This document shows positions 13,355-21,199 of a stretch of 21,249 nt of DNA, in pieces (within the stretch, counting starts at the first letter, position 1; each line of letters starts with the position of its first letter). The translations under genes were made by a program, and so were the position numbers. Origin of the DNA: a virus; the IMG/VR virus record IMGVR_UViG_3300018067_000031, positions 1-21,249 of that record; one strand, written 5' to 3'. The notes under the pieces are model-generated. The model saw nothing but the letters and a program-made list of their open reading frames with translations, did no database searches and was not told the DNA's origin.

Positions 13355-16075
13355 ATGGCGGGGCCATTTAATTTTGCGTGGTCTGGCGGCATCATCGAAG
13401 AACAGATCACCGTCGTCACGACCGGCAACACGCACGGCGGCGTCTTAGAGACGGTCGGCCTCGTCGGCGACGTGGATGTTACCGTCGGCAGTTCGCAGAT
13501 CATGCGGCTGGCGGCGCCGGGCAAGCTCACCGACAACGAGTATTACACGCTCGCCGGGCCGGGGCTCGCCGCCGGCACCGTCGCGATACCCGACGCCACG
13601 ATCAGCGCGCCGGGCGCGATTAACATTCTGCCGGCCGGCGCGGATGCCCACAGCGCCACGTTCGTCGCCACCAAGGCCGTGCCGGTCGGCACCGTGCTCG
13701 CCAGCTTCGACGCGGGCAGCGACGCGGTGTTCATCGACGGCGCCGAGTTGCCCGGCGGTGTCATCTACAGCATCTCGGGCACCGCCATCGGCGATGCGGG
13801 CGACCGCCCGGTGTCGACCGCCTTCCTGACCTGGGACGGGACGAGCGGGCTGATGTGGGCGCTGGTCGCCGTCAAGCTGGATGAAGACGTTAACAACTAC
13901 GTCGTGGAATCCCGGCCGGTCACGGCCACAGTCAGCGGCGACTTCCCAGCCGCGCTCAGCGGCATGCCGAGCGGCGACTGGTATTCCATCACCGGCATCC
14001 CTTCCGCCGCGCTGGCGGGCCTTACAGCGGGCCTATCGTACAACGTCAGCGGCAACGGCATCCCGGTCGGCTGCACCTTCGTCGCGCCCGCCAGCGGCGC
14101 CACGGCGATCACCATCGACCAGCCAGCGAGCTCGGCCGAGCTCGGGGCGCTCCTGACGATCACCGGGCCGCGCACACCGAACGCGCCGTTCGACCCGGCG
14201 CTGCACGCGCGGTTCGACGAGGATGTGATCTCGGTCGAGATCGCGCAGTCCGAGGGCGACTTTGCCACGCTGACGGTCGGCTTGCGCAATCCCGGCGTCG
14301 GGCTGCTCGCCGCCGGCCGCAATCTCTGGTGCTGGCTCTCCTGGGATCAGGCGTGGCCGGATGGCACGCCCGATCTGGTGCCGCTGTTCAATGGCCGGCT
14401 GGTCGGCATCCCACGCCTCGCAGCCGGCGAGTTGGTCGAGCTTCAGTTCCTGGCGCGGCCCGACGATTACAACGCGCAGAAGGCGGCGCTGGCAGCCTCG
14501 CTACAGGTGCTGCCGTATTGGGACCCGGTGTGGCTCGCCACCAACATCAGCGCCGACACGGTGCTCGAAACCTACTCGGCGCTCTGGCACATCGACCGCA
14601 CCACGCTGGCGCTCTCGATCAGCGACATCATCGAGGGCGAGGACGGCACGATCACGATCGCCGAGGACCGGGCGCTCTACGAGAATTTCTCGTTGGCCTA
14701 TGGCGAGCCTCCGCTGGTGGCCACCGCCGTCAAGGGCACGGTGTCGTGGTCGCAGCAGGGGCAGGGCATCATTGACGTGACGCCCAACATTGTGCGCGCC
14801 TTTGATGCACTCGGGGCGGCGCCCTACGGCACGTTGCCGCTCGGTCTGCAAGCCTATCCGCGGTGGCTGCGCATCGGCGGCAGCGGCATGATTCAGGCGC
14901 TGTACGGCGACGGCCTGGAGAACAGTTGGCCCAAGCCGGGCACCAATATCGGCGGCGGCTGGTCGCTCAGTCAGCTTACCGATAGTTCCGGCAAGCCGCT
15001 GTGTTTTATCGAGGAGGCGTCGGTCAACAACAAGGGAGGCTGGCTCACGCCATTGAACTACAACGTCGTTTTCTCGGCCGACCAGATTGCGAACCCGCCC
15101 GATTCAACTCCACCATCCGACTCGGAGATTGTCTTGAGCCAGGGGCTTAGGCGCGTGGTGTTGAGCTTCCCGCTTCAGACCTACAACATCCGCATGCGTG
15201 TCGAGTATCGCGCCGACCGGCCGCGCACCGAAACGGTTAGCGCGGTCCTGACGGCGGATGTGCAGCGGGTGCTTTCCGACACCGCCGACAGCGACCGGGA
15301 AACCATCGAGCTTACCTCCGATTTCGTCGCGCAGGGCGTCGATCCCGGCGGCGGCGTGCCGATCGGCGATCTTGCGTACAAGAGCTATTTCCAAACCGAG
15401 CGCGGCACGGCCAGTTTTGAATATCTGCTGTTGGCCGCGCGGGCGAAGATGCGGGCGAGGGCGCGCTCGGTCGAGGTTACGCTGGCCGTCGATTGGCGCA
15501 CCGCGCTCGACATTGGATTGCGCCACAGCATCACGCTGCTCGACAGCCGGCTACCGGGCGGCAGCGCCACCGGCAAGGTCAAGAGCTACACGCTGCGCTG
15601 CGCCGATGGGGTGATGCTCGGCGAGTTCGTGATCGGCTGTACCATCGGCAACGGCACGCCCAGCGTCGCCGCCATAGGGGAAAATACCTATGTCGACGAT
15701 CCCTACGTCGAGAACGGCTGGCAGGTTATGGCCGGGGCGCAGTACCCGCTGATCGAGGACGAGCTTGCTTACGAAACGCTCGACGCCTTCGTCGTGGCAG
15801 ACGACGGAATCAACCTCAGCCACTTCACCGCCGACGAGGCGGTTAACTACGTCACCGTCGAGAACGCGCTGGATACCCAGCTTGAAGAGCTGGCCAAATA
15901 CCAGGGCGCTTTTTCGACGACAAGCGGTGGCGACCCGCTAACCAAGGCGCGCGAGATGACCACCACCGTTGCACTGGACTTGCGGCCGGTTCAGGGCTCG
16001 GAGTTCCACACCAACTTCTTTCCGGCGCTGACGCAGTTGTCATTGCCGAAGACCATCGACCTGGCCGCGGAGTAA
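13355..16075 (+). CDS. Large tail-tip / baseplate hub protein
   Basis: The 906-residue product begins MAGPFNFAW. From residue 279 onward (FDPALHARFDEDVISVEIAQ, then SEGDFATLTVGLRNPGVGLL) it resembles the hub proteins of alphaproteobacterial siphophages, with AALWHIDRT-type and SDIIEGEDGTITI segments further on. Residues about 11-277 appear to be an inserted beta-rich region made of two Gly/Ala/Thr-rich modules between the short N-terminal signature and the main body. The C-terminal part continues in alternating strands and ends in a short helix plus DLAAE. Hub proteins organise the tail tip and start infection. The ATG directly follows the HNH stop, and its own ribosome binding site is weak. 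The hub assignment is by pattern and position. Confidence 0.82.
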   Translation: MAGPFNFAWSGGIIEEQITVVTTGNTHGGVLETVGLVGDVDVTVGSSQIMRLAAPGKLTDNEYYTLAGPGLAAGTVAIPDATISAPGAINILPAGADAHSATFVATKAVPVGTVLASFDAGSDAVFIDGAELPGGVIYSISGTAIGDAGDRPVSTAFLTWDGTSGLMWALVAVKLDEDVNNYVVESRPVTATVSGDFPAALSGMPSGDWYSITGIPSAALAGLTAGLSYNVSGNGIPVGCTFVAPASGATAITIDQPASSAELGALLTITGPRTPNAPFDPALHARFDEDVISVEIAQSEGDFATLTVGLRNPGVGLLAAGRNLWCWLSWDQAWPDGTPDLVPLFNGRLVGIPRLAAGELVELQFLARPDDYNAQKAALAASLQVLPYWDPVWLATNISADTVLETYSALWHIDRTTLALSISDIIEGEDGTITIAEDRALYENFSLAYGEPPLVATAVKGTVSWSQQGQGIIDVTPNIVRAFDALGAAPYGTLPLGLQAYPRWLRIGGSGMIQALYGDGLENSWPKPGTNIGGGWSLSQLTDSSGKPLCFIEEASVNNKGGWLTPLNYNVVFSADQIANPPDSTPPSDSEIVLSQGLRRVVLSFPLQTYNIRMRVEYRADRPRTETVSAVLTADVQRVLSDTADSDRETIELTSDFVAQGVDPGGGVPIGDLAYKSYFQTERGTASFEYLLLAARAKMRARARSVEVTLAVDWRTALDIGLRHSITLLDSRLPGGSATGKVKSYTLRCADGVMLGEFVIGCTIGNGTPSVAAIGENTYVDDPYVENGWQVMAGAQYPLIEDELAYETLDAFVVADDGINLSHFTADEAVNYVTVENALDTQLEELAKYQGAFSTTSGGDPLTKAREMTTTVALDLRPVQGSEFHTNFFPALTQLSLPKTIDLAAE

Positions 16076-16078
16076 GCA

Positions 16079-16540
16079 ATGCCGCACGGCTTTGAATACA
16101 TCGTCCGGCCCTACCAAAGCCCAGACACCTTCGGCAACACGGTTATCCCGGCGACGCCGAAGGGCACTCGGGAACGCGCGTATTTGACCTGGGGCGGCAA
16201 GGGCACGATGCCGAGCCTGCGGTTTACCGGGTTAGACTTTAATACGCAGGAACGGAAGAAGGATGTTGTGCACGACGAGCAAGATCGCGAGAGCGACATC
16301 ATCCGAATCGAGCAGCCGGGAAAACCGGAGAACTATGTGGATGTCGCGCGGGCGCGAAAGGTTAAACTTAAGAGGGACGAAACCGAGATAACGCCGCAAG
16401 AGCTTGCCGACCGTCAGTACGCGGCGAGCGGGCTCGATCCGAGATTGGACCCATACAAACCGAATATTGCCGCGCCAACAAACAGCAATATAACGAAATC
16501 GACCGGGCCGGATACTTGGAACATGAAGAACCAACAGTAG
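16079..16540 (+). CDS. Hypothetical phage protein downstream of the tail-tip gene
   Basis: The 153-residue product starts at ATG 16079, with GGAG about seven bases upstream inside the previous gene's end. The N-terminus FEYIVRPYQSPDTFGNT looks structured. A very charged middle (DEQDRESDIIRIEQPGKPEN, then ARARKVKLKRDETEITP) is followed by a disordered Asn/Thr/Pro-rich tail. No catalytic motif or membrane segment is seen. Because it lies between the tail-tip and fibre genes, a minor virion or assembly role is plausible but not shown. Base composition appears slightly lower in GC than the hub gene. Confidence 0.7.
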   Translation: MPHGFEYIVRPYQSPDTFGNTVIPATPKGTRERAYLTWGGKGTMPSLRFTGLDFNTQERKKDVVHDEQDRESDIIRIEQPGKPENYVDVARARKVKLKRDETEITPQELADRQYAASGLDPRLDPYKPNIAAPTNSNITKSTGPDTWNMKNQQ

Positions 16541-16541
16541 A

Positions 16542-17255
16542 ATGGTCTTTGTCGAAGACCCGTGGTCGCGCATCGTTGCGGTGCATTGGGCTGACGACGG
16601 GCCTCCATTACCACCGCCCGACGACGTTGGCATCCAGTGCGGCAGCGGGTGGTTCCCCTTCGGCGGGTGGTTCCCCGGCGGCGACGGCTTTCCGCCGCAG
16701 CCATCTGTCGGGGAGGCAAATATGTTGGTCGAGCATGGCGGCGTTCACTGGAACCCCGCTGTGGCCGTGACACCCGTTGAAAATCCTTATCTGTTTTTTG
16801 TTCCCGGCCTCAACGCGCGCGGCCTGACGATACGCATCAAGTGGCAAGGGGTGTTACCGCCCACACACGAGGGCGTCCTGCCCCTCGTGGCGGGGCTTTG
16901 GATACTCCCCGGCAGAGCGCCTATCCCGCCATATAACGATGCCAACGGTAATCCACTGCCAATAGACGAGCGCCCGCCGTTTAGTCCGCCAACGGTAAGC
17001 GATCAGGTTATTGGCACCGGGAGCGTGGCGTTTAACGGGCCGGAAATCCAAATCGGGAAATACGATATGGCATGTACGGTTGTCGCTGGTTATGCGGCCG
17101 ACGACTCATCGCGAAGCGCGGCACAAGTGGCGGCGATTCCTTCTATGCCGTTTATTCCGTCCATGCGCGCCGATGGGCCACCGCATTTTGGCTTTCCAGG
17201 CGATCATCCCGGCGACGGGATTTGGATCTCGGTCGAATATGATTGCGGCAGTTAA
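16542..17255 (+). CDS. Hypothetical phage protein with Gly/Trp/Phe/Pro-rich N-terminal segment
   Basis: The 237-residue product starts at ATG 16542, one base after the previous stop. A striking low-complexity segment, GSGWFPFGGWFPGGDGFPP at residues 34-52, follows a Pro-rich stretch. The rest is a beta-type domain containing NPYLFFVPGLNARGLTIRIK, then Pro-rich loops, and ending in GDGIWISVEYDCGS. The second half has the feel of a small jelly-roll virion domain. It is coupled to neither neighbour by overlap, but lies in the same operon directly before the tail fibre gene. No known family was recognised; a fibre-attachment or tip role is only a guess. Confidence 0.68.
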   Translation: MVFVEDPWSRIVAVHWADDGPPLPPPDDVGIQCGSGWFPFGGWFPGGDGFPPQPSVGEANMLVEHGGVHWNPAVAVTPVENPYLFFVPGLNARGLTIRIKWQGVLPPTHEGVLPLVAGLWILPGRAPIPPYNDANGNPLPIDERPPFSPPTVSDQVIGTGSVAFNGPEIQIGKYDMACTVVAGYAADDSSRSAAQVAAIPSMPFIPSMRADGPPHFGFPGDHPGDGIWISVEYDCGS

Positions 17256-17259
17256 TTAA

Positions 17260-19851
17260 ATGGATCTGACCTTTCGCCTGCCGGGACCGTGGGGATCTGG
17301 CAAGGGCGCAAACCTTCAACCGACGGAGGTCGACAATAATTTCTGGGAACTGGCCCAGGCGATTGTAGACCTGCAAAGCAACCCCGCGCAGCCGGTCGGC
17401 ATCTCGTCGATCAGCGTCAGCGGTACGCAGATGACGATCACGCTGACCGATGGCTCGACCATGGGTCCGTTTACGCTGCCGGTGCTGACGTTCCGCTGGC
17501 GCGGCGAGTGGGTGCCGGGCGCCGCATACGCTGAGCTGGATGTCTTCAGCGTGCTCAACACCGGCATCTTTATGGCGGTGCTGGATCACATCAGCGGCGC
17601 TACCTTCGACCCAGACATCGCAGTCGATGGCGAGCCCGCGCTCCAGCAGTTGTTCGGGTCGGCCGATGCAAGCCTGTCGGCGCTGACGGACGTTGATGCC
17701 GACGACGTCGAGGGCGGCGACGCCTTAATCTGGGACGAGACAGCAGCGCTGTGGCGCGCCACGCATCTCGGCGGGATGGCGTATCAGGAAAGCAACGACG
17801 TGCTGATCAGCGGCGGGCAGATCGGGGGATTACCCGCCCCGATCCAGCCCGGCGATGCCGCGACGAAAGCCTATGTCGACGCGCTGCCGGCCGGGATGAT
17901 GGTTGCCGACCGCACGATGATGGCCAACATCTCCGGGCTGACCGGCCCGGCATTAGCCAACACGCTCAGCGATTTTCTCGATTACGCGCTGCTGACATCG
18001 GCGCGCGGCACGCTCCTGTATCGCGCGGCAGCCGGGTGGGATGCGCTGGCGCCGGGCACCGCCGGCCTATTCCTGCGCACCGCCGGCACGGGCGCGGACC
18101 CGAGTTGGGAGGTCGGGGCTTCCGGCGTCACCAGCGTCGGCGCCGGCACCGGGATCACAACCGGCGGCTCGGCGATCGTCGCCACCGGCACGGTTGCGCT
18201 CGCGGCGATTGCCGACAACAGCTTTTTGGCGAACATCAGCGGCGCCAGCACGGCCCCGACGCCGACCACGCTGACCGCTTATCTCGACCATTTGCTCGGC
18301 ACGGCGCGCGGCACGATCATCACGCGCACTGTTGGCGGCTGGGTGTCGCTCGCTCCCGGCTTGACCGGCCAATACCTGAAGGCACTCGGCAGCGGCGCTG
18401 ACCTCGTGTGGGATAGCCCGGCCGGCGCGGGCACGGTGACCAGCGTCGCCAGCGGCAGCGGCCTGACGGGCGGGCCGATCACTGGCAGCGGCACCCTGGC
18501 GCTCGCCGCGATTGCCAACAATTCGGTGCTGGCGAACATCAGCGGCGGCAGCGCGGCGCCCGGTGGCGCGACGCCATCTCTGCTATTCGATACCGTGTTC
18601 GGGGCAACGCAGGGGAGCATCCTCTATCGTAATGCCAGCGCGTGGGTGGTGCTGACGCCCGGTACCAGCGGCCAGCTTTTGACGACGGCCGGGGCGGCGG
18701 CAAATCCTAGCTGGCAGAACGCGCCGACCGGGGCCAGCGTGGCGAGCCTGCGGATCGTCTCCAACGTCAGCGGCGGCACGGCGGCCCCGATCGGCAACAC
18801 GATCAGCGCGGTGTTCGACGCCATGCTCGGCTCAAGCCGAGGCATGATCATCTACCGCGGCGCCGGCGGCTGGTCGGTGTTGTCGCCCGGCACGTCAGGG
18901 CAGCTATTGCAGACCGGCGGCACCGCTGGTGATCCCAGTTGGGTAACGGGCGCCAGCGGCGGCATCAGCGACGCACCGAGCGACGGGACGGCCTATGGCC
19001 GGCTGAATGCCACCTGGGCGGGCGTGGCGGCGCTGGCCAGCCCGACATTCAGCGGCACGCCCGCGGCGCCGACCGCGGCGCCCGCGACAAACACGACGCA
19101 GATCGCCAACACGGCATTCGTGCAGGCTGCGGTGGCTGCCGGCGGCGCCGGCATCAACCAGCTAACCGGCGATGCGACGGCCGGGCCGGGCAGCGGCAGC
19201 CAGGCGCTCACCCTCGCCGCCACCGCAGTGGCGCCGGGCGCCTATACCAACGCCAACATCACGGTCGACGCAAAGGGGCGCGTGACGGCTGCCAGTAGCG
19301 GCAGCAGCGGCGGCGCGACGCCGCATCCCGGCTATCGCTCCGGGGTCTACTACACAAAAACATTGTCGGCGGTCGGCACCAATGCCGCGGTCACCGCCAA
19401 CCGCATATACGCGACGCCGATCTTTATCGCCTCGGCGCTGACCATCGACGCCGTGCAGATTTATGTCGGCACGCTGGCATCGGGCTCATCGGGCGAGCTA
19501 GGCTTATACGCCAATTCCAACGGCGCGGTTGGCTCCCTGGTCAGGGATTTTGGCACAGTCAGCACGGCCGGCAGCACGGCGCAGACAATCACCGGATTCA
19601 CCCAGTCCGTCACCGCCGGCTGGTACTTTCTGGCAGCGGCCTTTTCCAGCACGCCGTCGATTATCTCGTCGGCCGCCACCGATGTTTCGGTGCAGCACCT
19701 GCTCGGCGTTACCGCTTTGATTTCGAGTTTCCAGGGGTTCCAGGGGTGGATCGCCAATTGGACGTTCGCCGCCGGGGCGCTGCCGACAAACCTGACCAGC
19801 CCGGCGCAGAGCAACCTATCGATGCCGCTGGTCGCCTTCCGGGTGCAGTAG
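17260..19851 (+). CDS. Tail fibre protein with four internal repeats and C-terminal beta-sandwich
   Basis: The 863-residue protein starts at ATG 17260. The N-terminal part has LTFRLPGPWGSGKGANLQ, then a WRGEWVPGAAYAELDVFSVL segment resembling a small carbohydrate-binding module. Four related repeats begin near residues 222, 324, 425 and 501 (spacing 102, 101, 76). Each has an (A/S)N(I/V)SG start, a helix, an R-G-x-(I/L)-(I/L)-x-R motif and a W...L(A/T/S)PG turn. The first three are joined by linkers of the GTVTSVASGSGLTGG type. Later come SPTFSGTPAAPTAAPATNTT and a second linker, then a C-terminal domain from about residue 700 with YANSNGAVGSLVRDFGTVS, a beta-sandwich likely to bind the host. 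There is no S74 domain, unlike the other fibre. Confidence 0.85.
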   Translation: MDLTFRLPGPWGSGKGANLQPTEVDNNFWELAQAIVDLQSNPAQPVGISSISVSGTQMTITLTDGSTMGPFTLPVLTFRWRGEWVPGAAYAELDVFSVLNTGIFMAVLDHISGATFDPDIAVDGEPALQQLFGSADASLSALTDVDADDVEGGDALIWDETAALWRATHLGGMAYQESNDVLISGGQIGGLPAPIQPGDAATKAYVDALPAGMMVADRTMMANISGLTGPALANTLSDFLDYALLTSARGTLLYRAAAGWDALAPGTAGLFLRTAGTGADPSWEVGASGVTSVGAGTGITTGGSAIVATGTVALAAIADNSFLANISGASTAPTPTTLTAYLDHLLGTARGTIITRTVGGWVSLAPGLTGQYLKALGSGADLVWDSPAGAGTVTSVASGSGLTGGPITGSGTLALAAIANNSVLANISGGSAAPGGATPSLLFDTVFGATQGSILYRNASAWVVLTPGTSGQLLTTAGAAANPSWQNAPTGASVASLRIVSNVSGGTAAPIGNTISAVFDAMLGSSRGMIIYRGAGGWSVLSPGTSGQLLQTGGTAGDPSWVTGASGGISDAPSDGTAYGRLNATWAGVAALASPTFSGTPAAPTAAPATNTTQIANTAFVQAAVAAGGAGINQLTGDATAGPGSGSQALTLAATAVAPGAYTNANITVDAKGRVTAASSGSSGGATPHPGYRSGVYYTKTLSAVGTNAAVTANRIYATPIFIASALTIDAVQIYVGTLASGSSGELGLYANSNGAVGSLVRDFGTVSTAGSTAQTITGFTQSVTAGWYFLAAAFSSTPSIISSAATDVSVQHLLGVTALISSFQGFQGWIANWTFAAGALPTNLTSPAQSNLSMPLVAFRVQ
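17917..18957 (+). repeat. Four internal repeats in the tail fibre gene
   Basis: Repeat units begin near 17923, 18229, 18532 and 18760 and are about 65 codons each. The first three are separated by related Gly/Thr-rich linkers; the fourth lacks most of its linker, so its spacing is 76 rather than about 101 residues. This suggests growth by unequal recombination. Confidence 0.65.
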
Positions 19852-19862
19852 GAACCATTCCC

Positions 19863-20021
19863 ATGATTTTAGAAATCCTGTTCGTCGTGGTCATGTTCCT
19901 CTGGTTATTGACGATCCTACCGCTGCCGCCGATGGCGCCATTCGCATCATCGAACGTGTTTTTCGCCTTCGTCGCAGTATTGCTGCTCGGGCTCTACATC
20001 TTCCTTCCCACGCTGCGGTGA
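19863..20021 (+). CDS. Small two-helix membrane protein
   Basis: Start ATG 19863 has AGGAA eight bases upstream and gives 52 residues. It consists almost entirely of two hydrophobic helices (ILEILFVVVMFLWLLTILPL and FFAFVAVLLLGLYIFL) joined by a short Pro-rich turn, and ends FLPTLR. Such proteins in phage late operons are often holins or holin partners, but this one could equally be another inner-membrane accessory. No lysin or spanin gene is visible nearby. The upstream in-frame extension to 19746 shadows the fibre gene. Confidence 0.65.
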   Translation: MILEILFVVVMFLWLLTILPLPPMAPFASSNVFFAFVAVLLLGLYIFLPTLR

Positions 20022-20236
20022 GCGAGAATCAAGCCTCCCCTGGCGTCACTGCCGCCGTTGCGGATGTCACTCGGATATTAATTAGCGCACTGCCGCCGGC
20101 ATTCTTAATGCTGTGCGTACTGAATGCGGCCTTTCTCGGCGGGACGTTGTGGTTCCTGACTAACCAGATGGAAAAGCGCACCGATATCGTGGGCAAAATG
20201 CTGGACCGGTGCATGGAGCAGCAGGTGCACAAGTAA
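20018..20236 (+). CDS. Small single-helix membrane protein
   Basis: GTG 20018 overlaps the previous stop by four bases (GTGA), so the two membrane proteins are made together. The 72-residue product has one hydrophobic stretch around residues 21-47 (ISALPPAFLMLCVLNAAFLG then TLWFL), followed by a charged C-terminal helix (NQMEKRTDIVGKMLDRCMEQ). The topology could suit a holin-like or antiholin-like role, but no sequence motif confirms it. Confidence 0.66.
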   Translation: MSENQASPGVTAAVADVTRILISALPPAFLMLCVLNAAFLGGTLWFLTNQMEKRTDIVGKMLDRCMEQQVHK

Positions 20237-20479
20237 GTGGGCCGGGTCCTGGCGGCAGCGCTGCAACTGATAGTCCTGCACCGGGTTGATGGCGGCGAGG
20301 TGCTGGTCAGCCCGCCTCATGTTGTTAGTTTGCACGCGACGGCGGAGGCGGTTGGGAAACAAAATAAGTTAGTTGTCGGCAAGGCGCTTTGCGTGATGTG
20401 GCTCGCTAATGGAAAGTTGCTCGCCGTGCTGGAGCCGTGCAATGTTGTGAAACAGTTACTGGAAGCGGTGGCGAAATGA
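20237..20479 (+). CDS. Small hypothetical phage protein
   Basis: The 80-residue frame begins at a GTG directly after the previous TAA; the start is uncertain. The pattern LQLIVLHRVDGGEVLVSPPH suggests a short beta-strand protein with a C-terminal helix (CNVVKQLLEAVAK). I think similar small proteins occur in phages and prophages of related bacteria, but I know no function for them. It overlaps the next gene by four bases (ATGA), supporting real translation. Confidence 0.6.
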   Translation: MGRVLAAALQLIVLHRVDGGEVLVSPPHVVSLHATAEAVGKQNKLVVGKALCVMWLANGKLLAVLEPCNVVKQLLEAVAK

Positions 20480-20649
20480 TCGTGAAACTGACCTACACCA
20501 ACGCTCTGCCGATCCCCGTCCTGCTGCGCTCCAACATGGGCTCGGGGCAATCCCTACAGCCCGGCCAGCCGCTGGAGATGACGTTCGATATGCACGAGGA
20601 CGCGAGGACGAAGGTTGCCGAACTCGTCCTTATCTGCGAACCGGCGTAA
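20476..20649 (+). CDS. Small hypothetical protein
   Basis: Start ATG 20476 overlaps the previous stop by four bases, giving 57 residues beginning MIVKLTYTNALPIPVLLRSN. It alternates hydrophobic and polar residues like a small beta domain, with GQSLQPGQPLEMTFDMHEDA in the middle, and has no Cys cluster or membrane segment. In-frame sequence upstream to 20437 shadows the previous gene. No family was recognised. Confidence 0.64.
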   Translation: MIVKLTYTNALPIPVLLRSNMGSGQSLQPGQPLEMTFDMHEDARTKVAELVLICEPA

Positions 20650-20662
20650 ATATCAACCACGA

Positions 20663-20668
20663 AAGGAA
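20663..20668 (+). promoter_or_regulatory. Shine-Dalgarno site for the HPDQGLP-repeat gene
   Basis: AAGGAA seven bases before ATG 20676 lies in a 26-base gap, the largest gene-free gap between genes in the window. It fixes the start of the repeat protein and allows translation without coupling. No clear promoter was seen in the gap. Confidence 0.6.
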
Positions 20669-20675
20669 ACGACAC

Positions 20676-21182
20676 ATGGCATATGTAGCAGTAAGCGCTT
20701 CGCCGATCCGGGTCAGGCAAACCGGCGGTGGTCCGGTCGATCCCGATTATGGGGTAGGCGGCGAACATCCCGATCAGGGACTACCGCCCTATCCGGATCA
20801 GGGTCTGCCCATTCCGCCTCCGGGCGTCTGGCCGCCGCCAACCATCTCGCACCCGATTGTGCCTATTCCGCCAGGCAGCTCGGTCCCGCCCGGTACGATC
20901 TGGCCGTCACCAGGGCATCCCGATCAGGGACTCCCGCGCCCGCCAGCTTATCCAGATCAGGGGCTGCCCGGAGCGCCCGGGCATCCCGACCAGGGGCTTC
21001 CGGGAGAGCCAGGACATCCCGATAACACGCTGCCGCGTCCGCCGGGTTCGCCCGATCAGGGGCTGCCGAGCCAGAAATTCTGGATAGTTGCCGGCATCCC
21101 CGGCTATGGCTGGCGCTATGTCTGCGTCGATCCGAGCCTGAGCGTGTCACACCCGATCGCGCCGACGCCGACCCCAAAGTAA
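20676..21182 (+). CDS. Pro/Gly-rich HPDQGLP-repeat protein
   Basis: The 168-residue protein begins MAYVAVSASPIRVRQTGG. It carries six exact PDQGLP motifs and one altered copy (PDNTLP). Five of the seven begin at residues 82, 93, 104, 115 and 126, an exact 11-residue period; the others begin at 32 and 40. The C-terminal part, with KFWIVAGIPGYGWRYVCVDP, looks like a small folded domain, and the tail is Pro/Thr-rich. I recall similar proteins in Bradyrhizobium-type prophages annotated only as proline-rich. There is no signal peptide or membrane segment. Whether it is a virion part or a moron gene is unknown. Confidence 0.75.
   Translation: MAYVAVSASPIRVRQTGGGPVDPDYGVGGEHPDQGLPPYPDQGLPIPPPGVWPPPTISHPIVPIPPGSSVPPGTIWPSPGHPDQGLPRPPAYPDQGLPGAPGHPDQGLPGEPGHPDNTLPRPPGSPDQGLPSQKFWIVAGIPGYGWRYVCVDPSLSVSHPIAPTPTPK
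20766..21068 (+). repeat. HPDQGLP repeat array (11-residue period in its second half)
   Basis: Motif copies begin with Pro codons at 20769, 20793, 20919, 20952, 20985, 21018 and 21051. The last five are each 33 bases apart. Codons differ between copies (for example ccc/ccg/cca for the first Pro), so the array is old or selected at the protein level rather than a fresh DNA duplication. Confidence 0.75.
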
Positions 21183-21199
21183 CCGCGCCGTCTGCGCGG
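21183..21199 (+). terminator. Possible hairpin after the last gene (weak)
   Basis: CCGCGC (21183-21188) can pair with GCGCGG (21194-21199) around a five-base loop directly after the stop of the last gene. No T-run follows, so it may be a weak or Rho-assisted terminator, or chance pairing in GC-rich DNA. Nothing else is recognisable up to the window end. Confidence 0.25.

Noticed and set aside
203-16075. Gene transfer agent instead of a phage
   Set aside because: The typical compact portal-protease-capsid order is absent and there are two large variable fibre loci plus an HNH selfish gene, which fit a phage or prophage better.
20766-21068. Regularly spaced repeats that might be a CRISPR array
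   Set aside because: The 33-base period is in frame, encodes HPDQGLP with varied codons and short Pro-rich spacers; there are no identical DNA repeats or cas genes.
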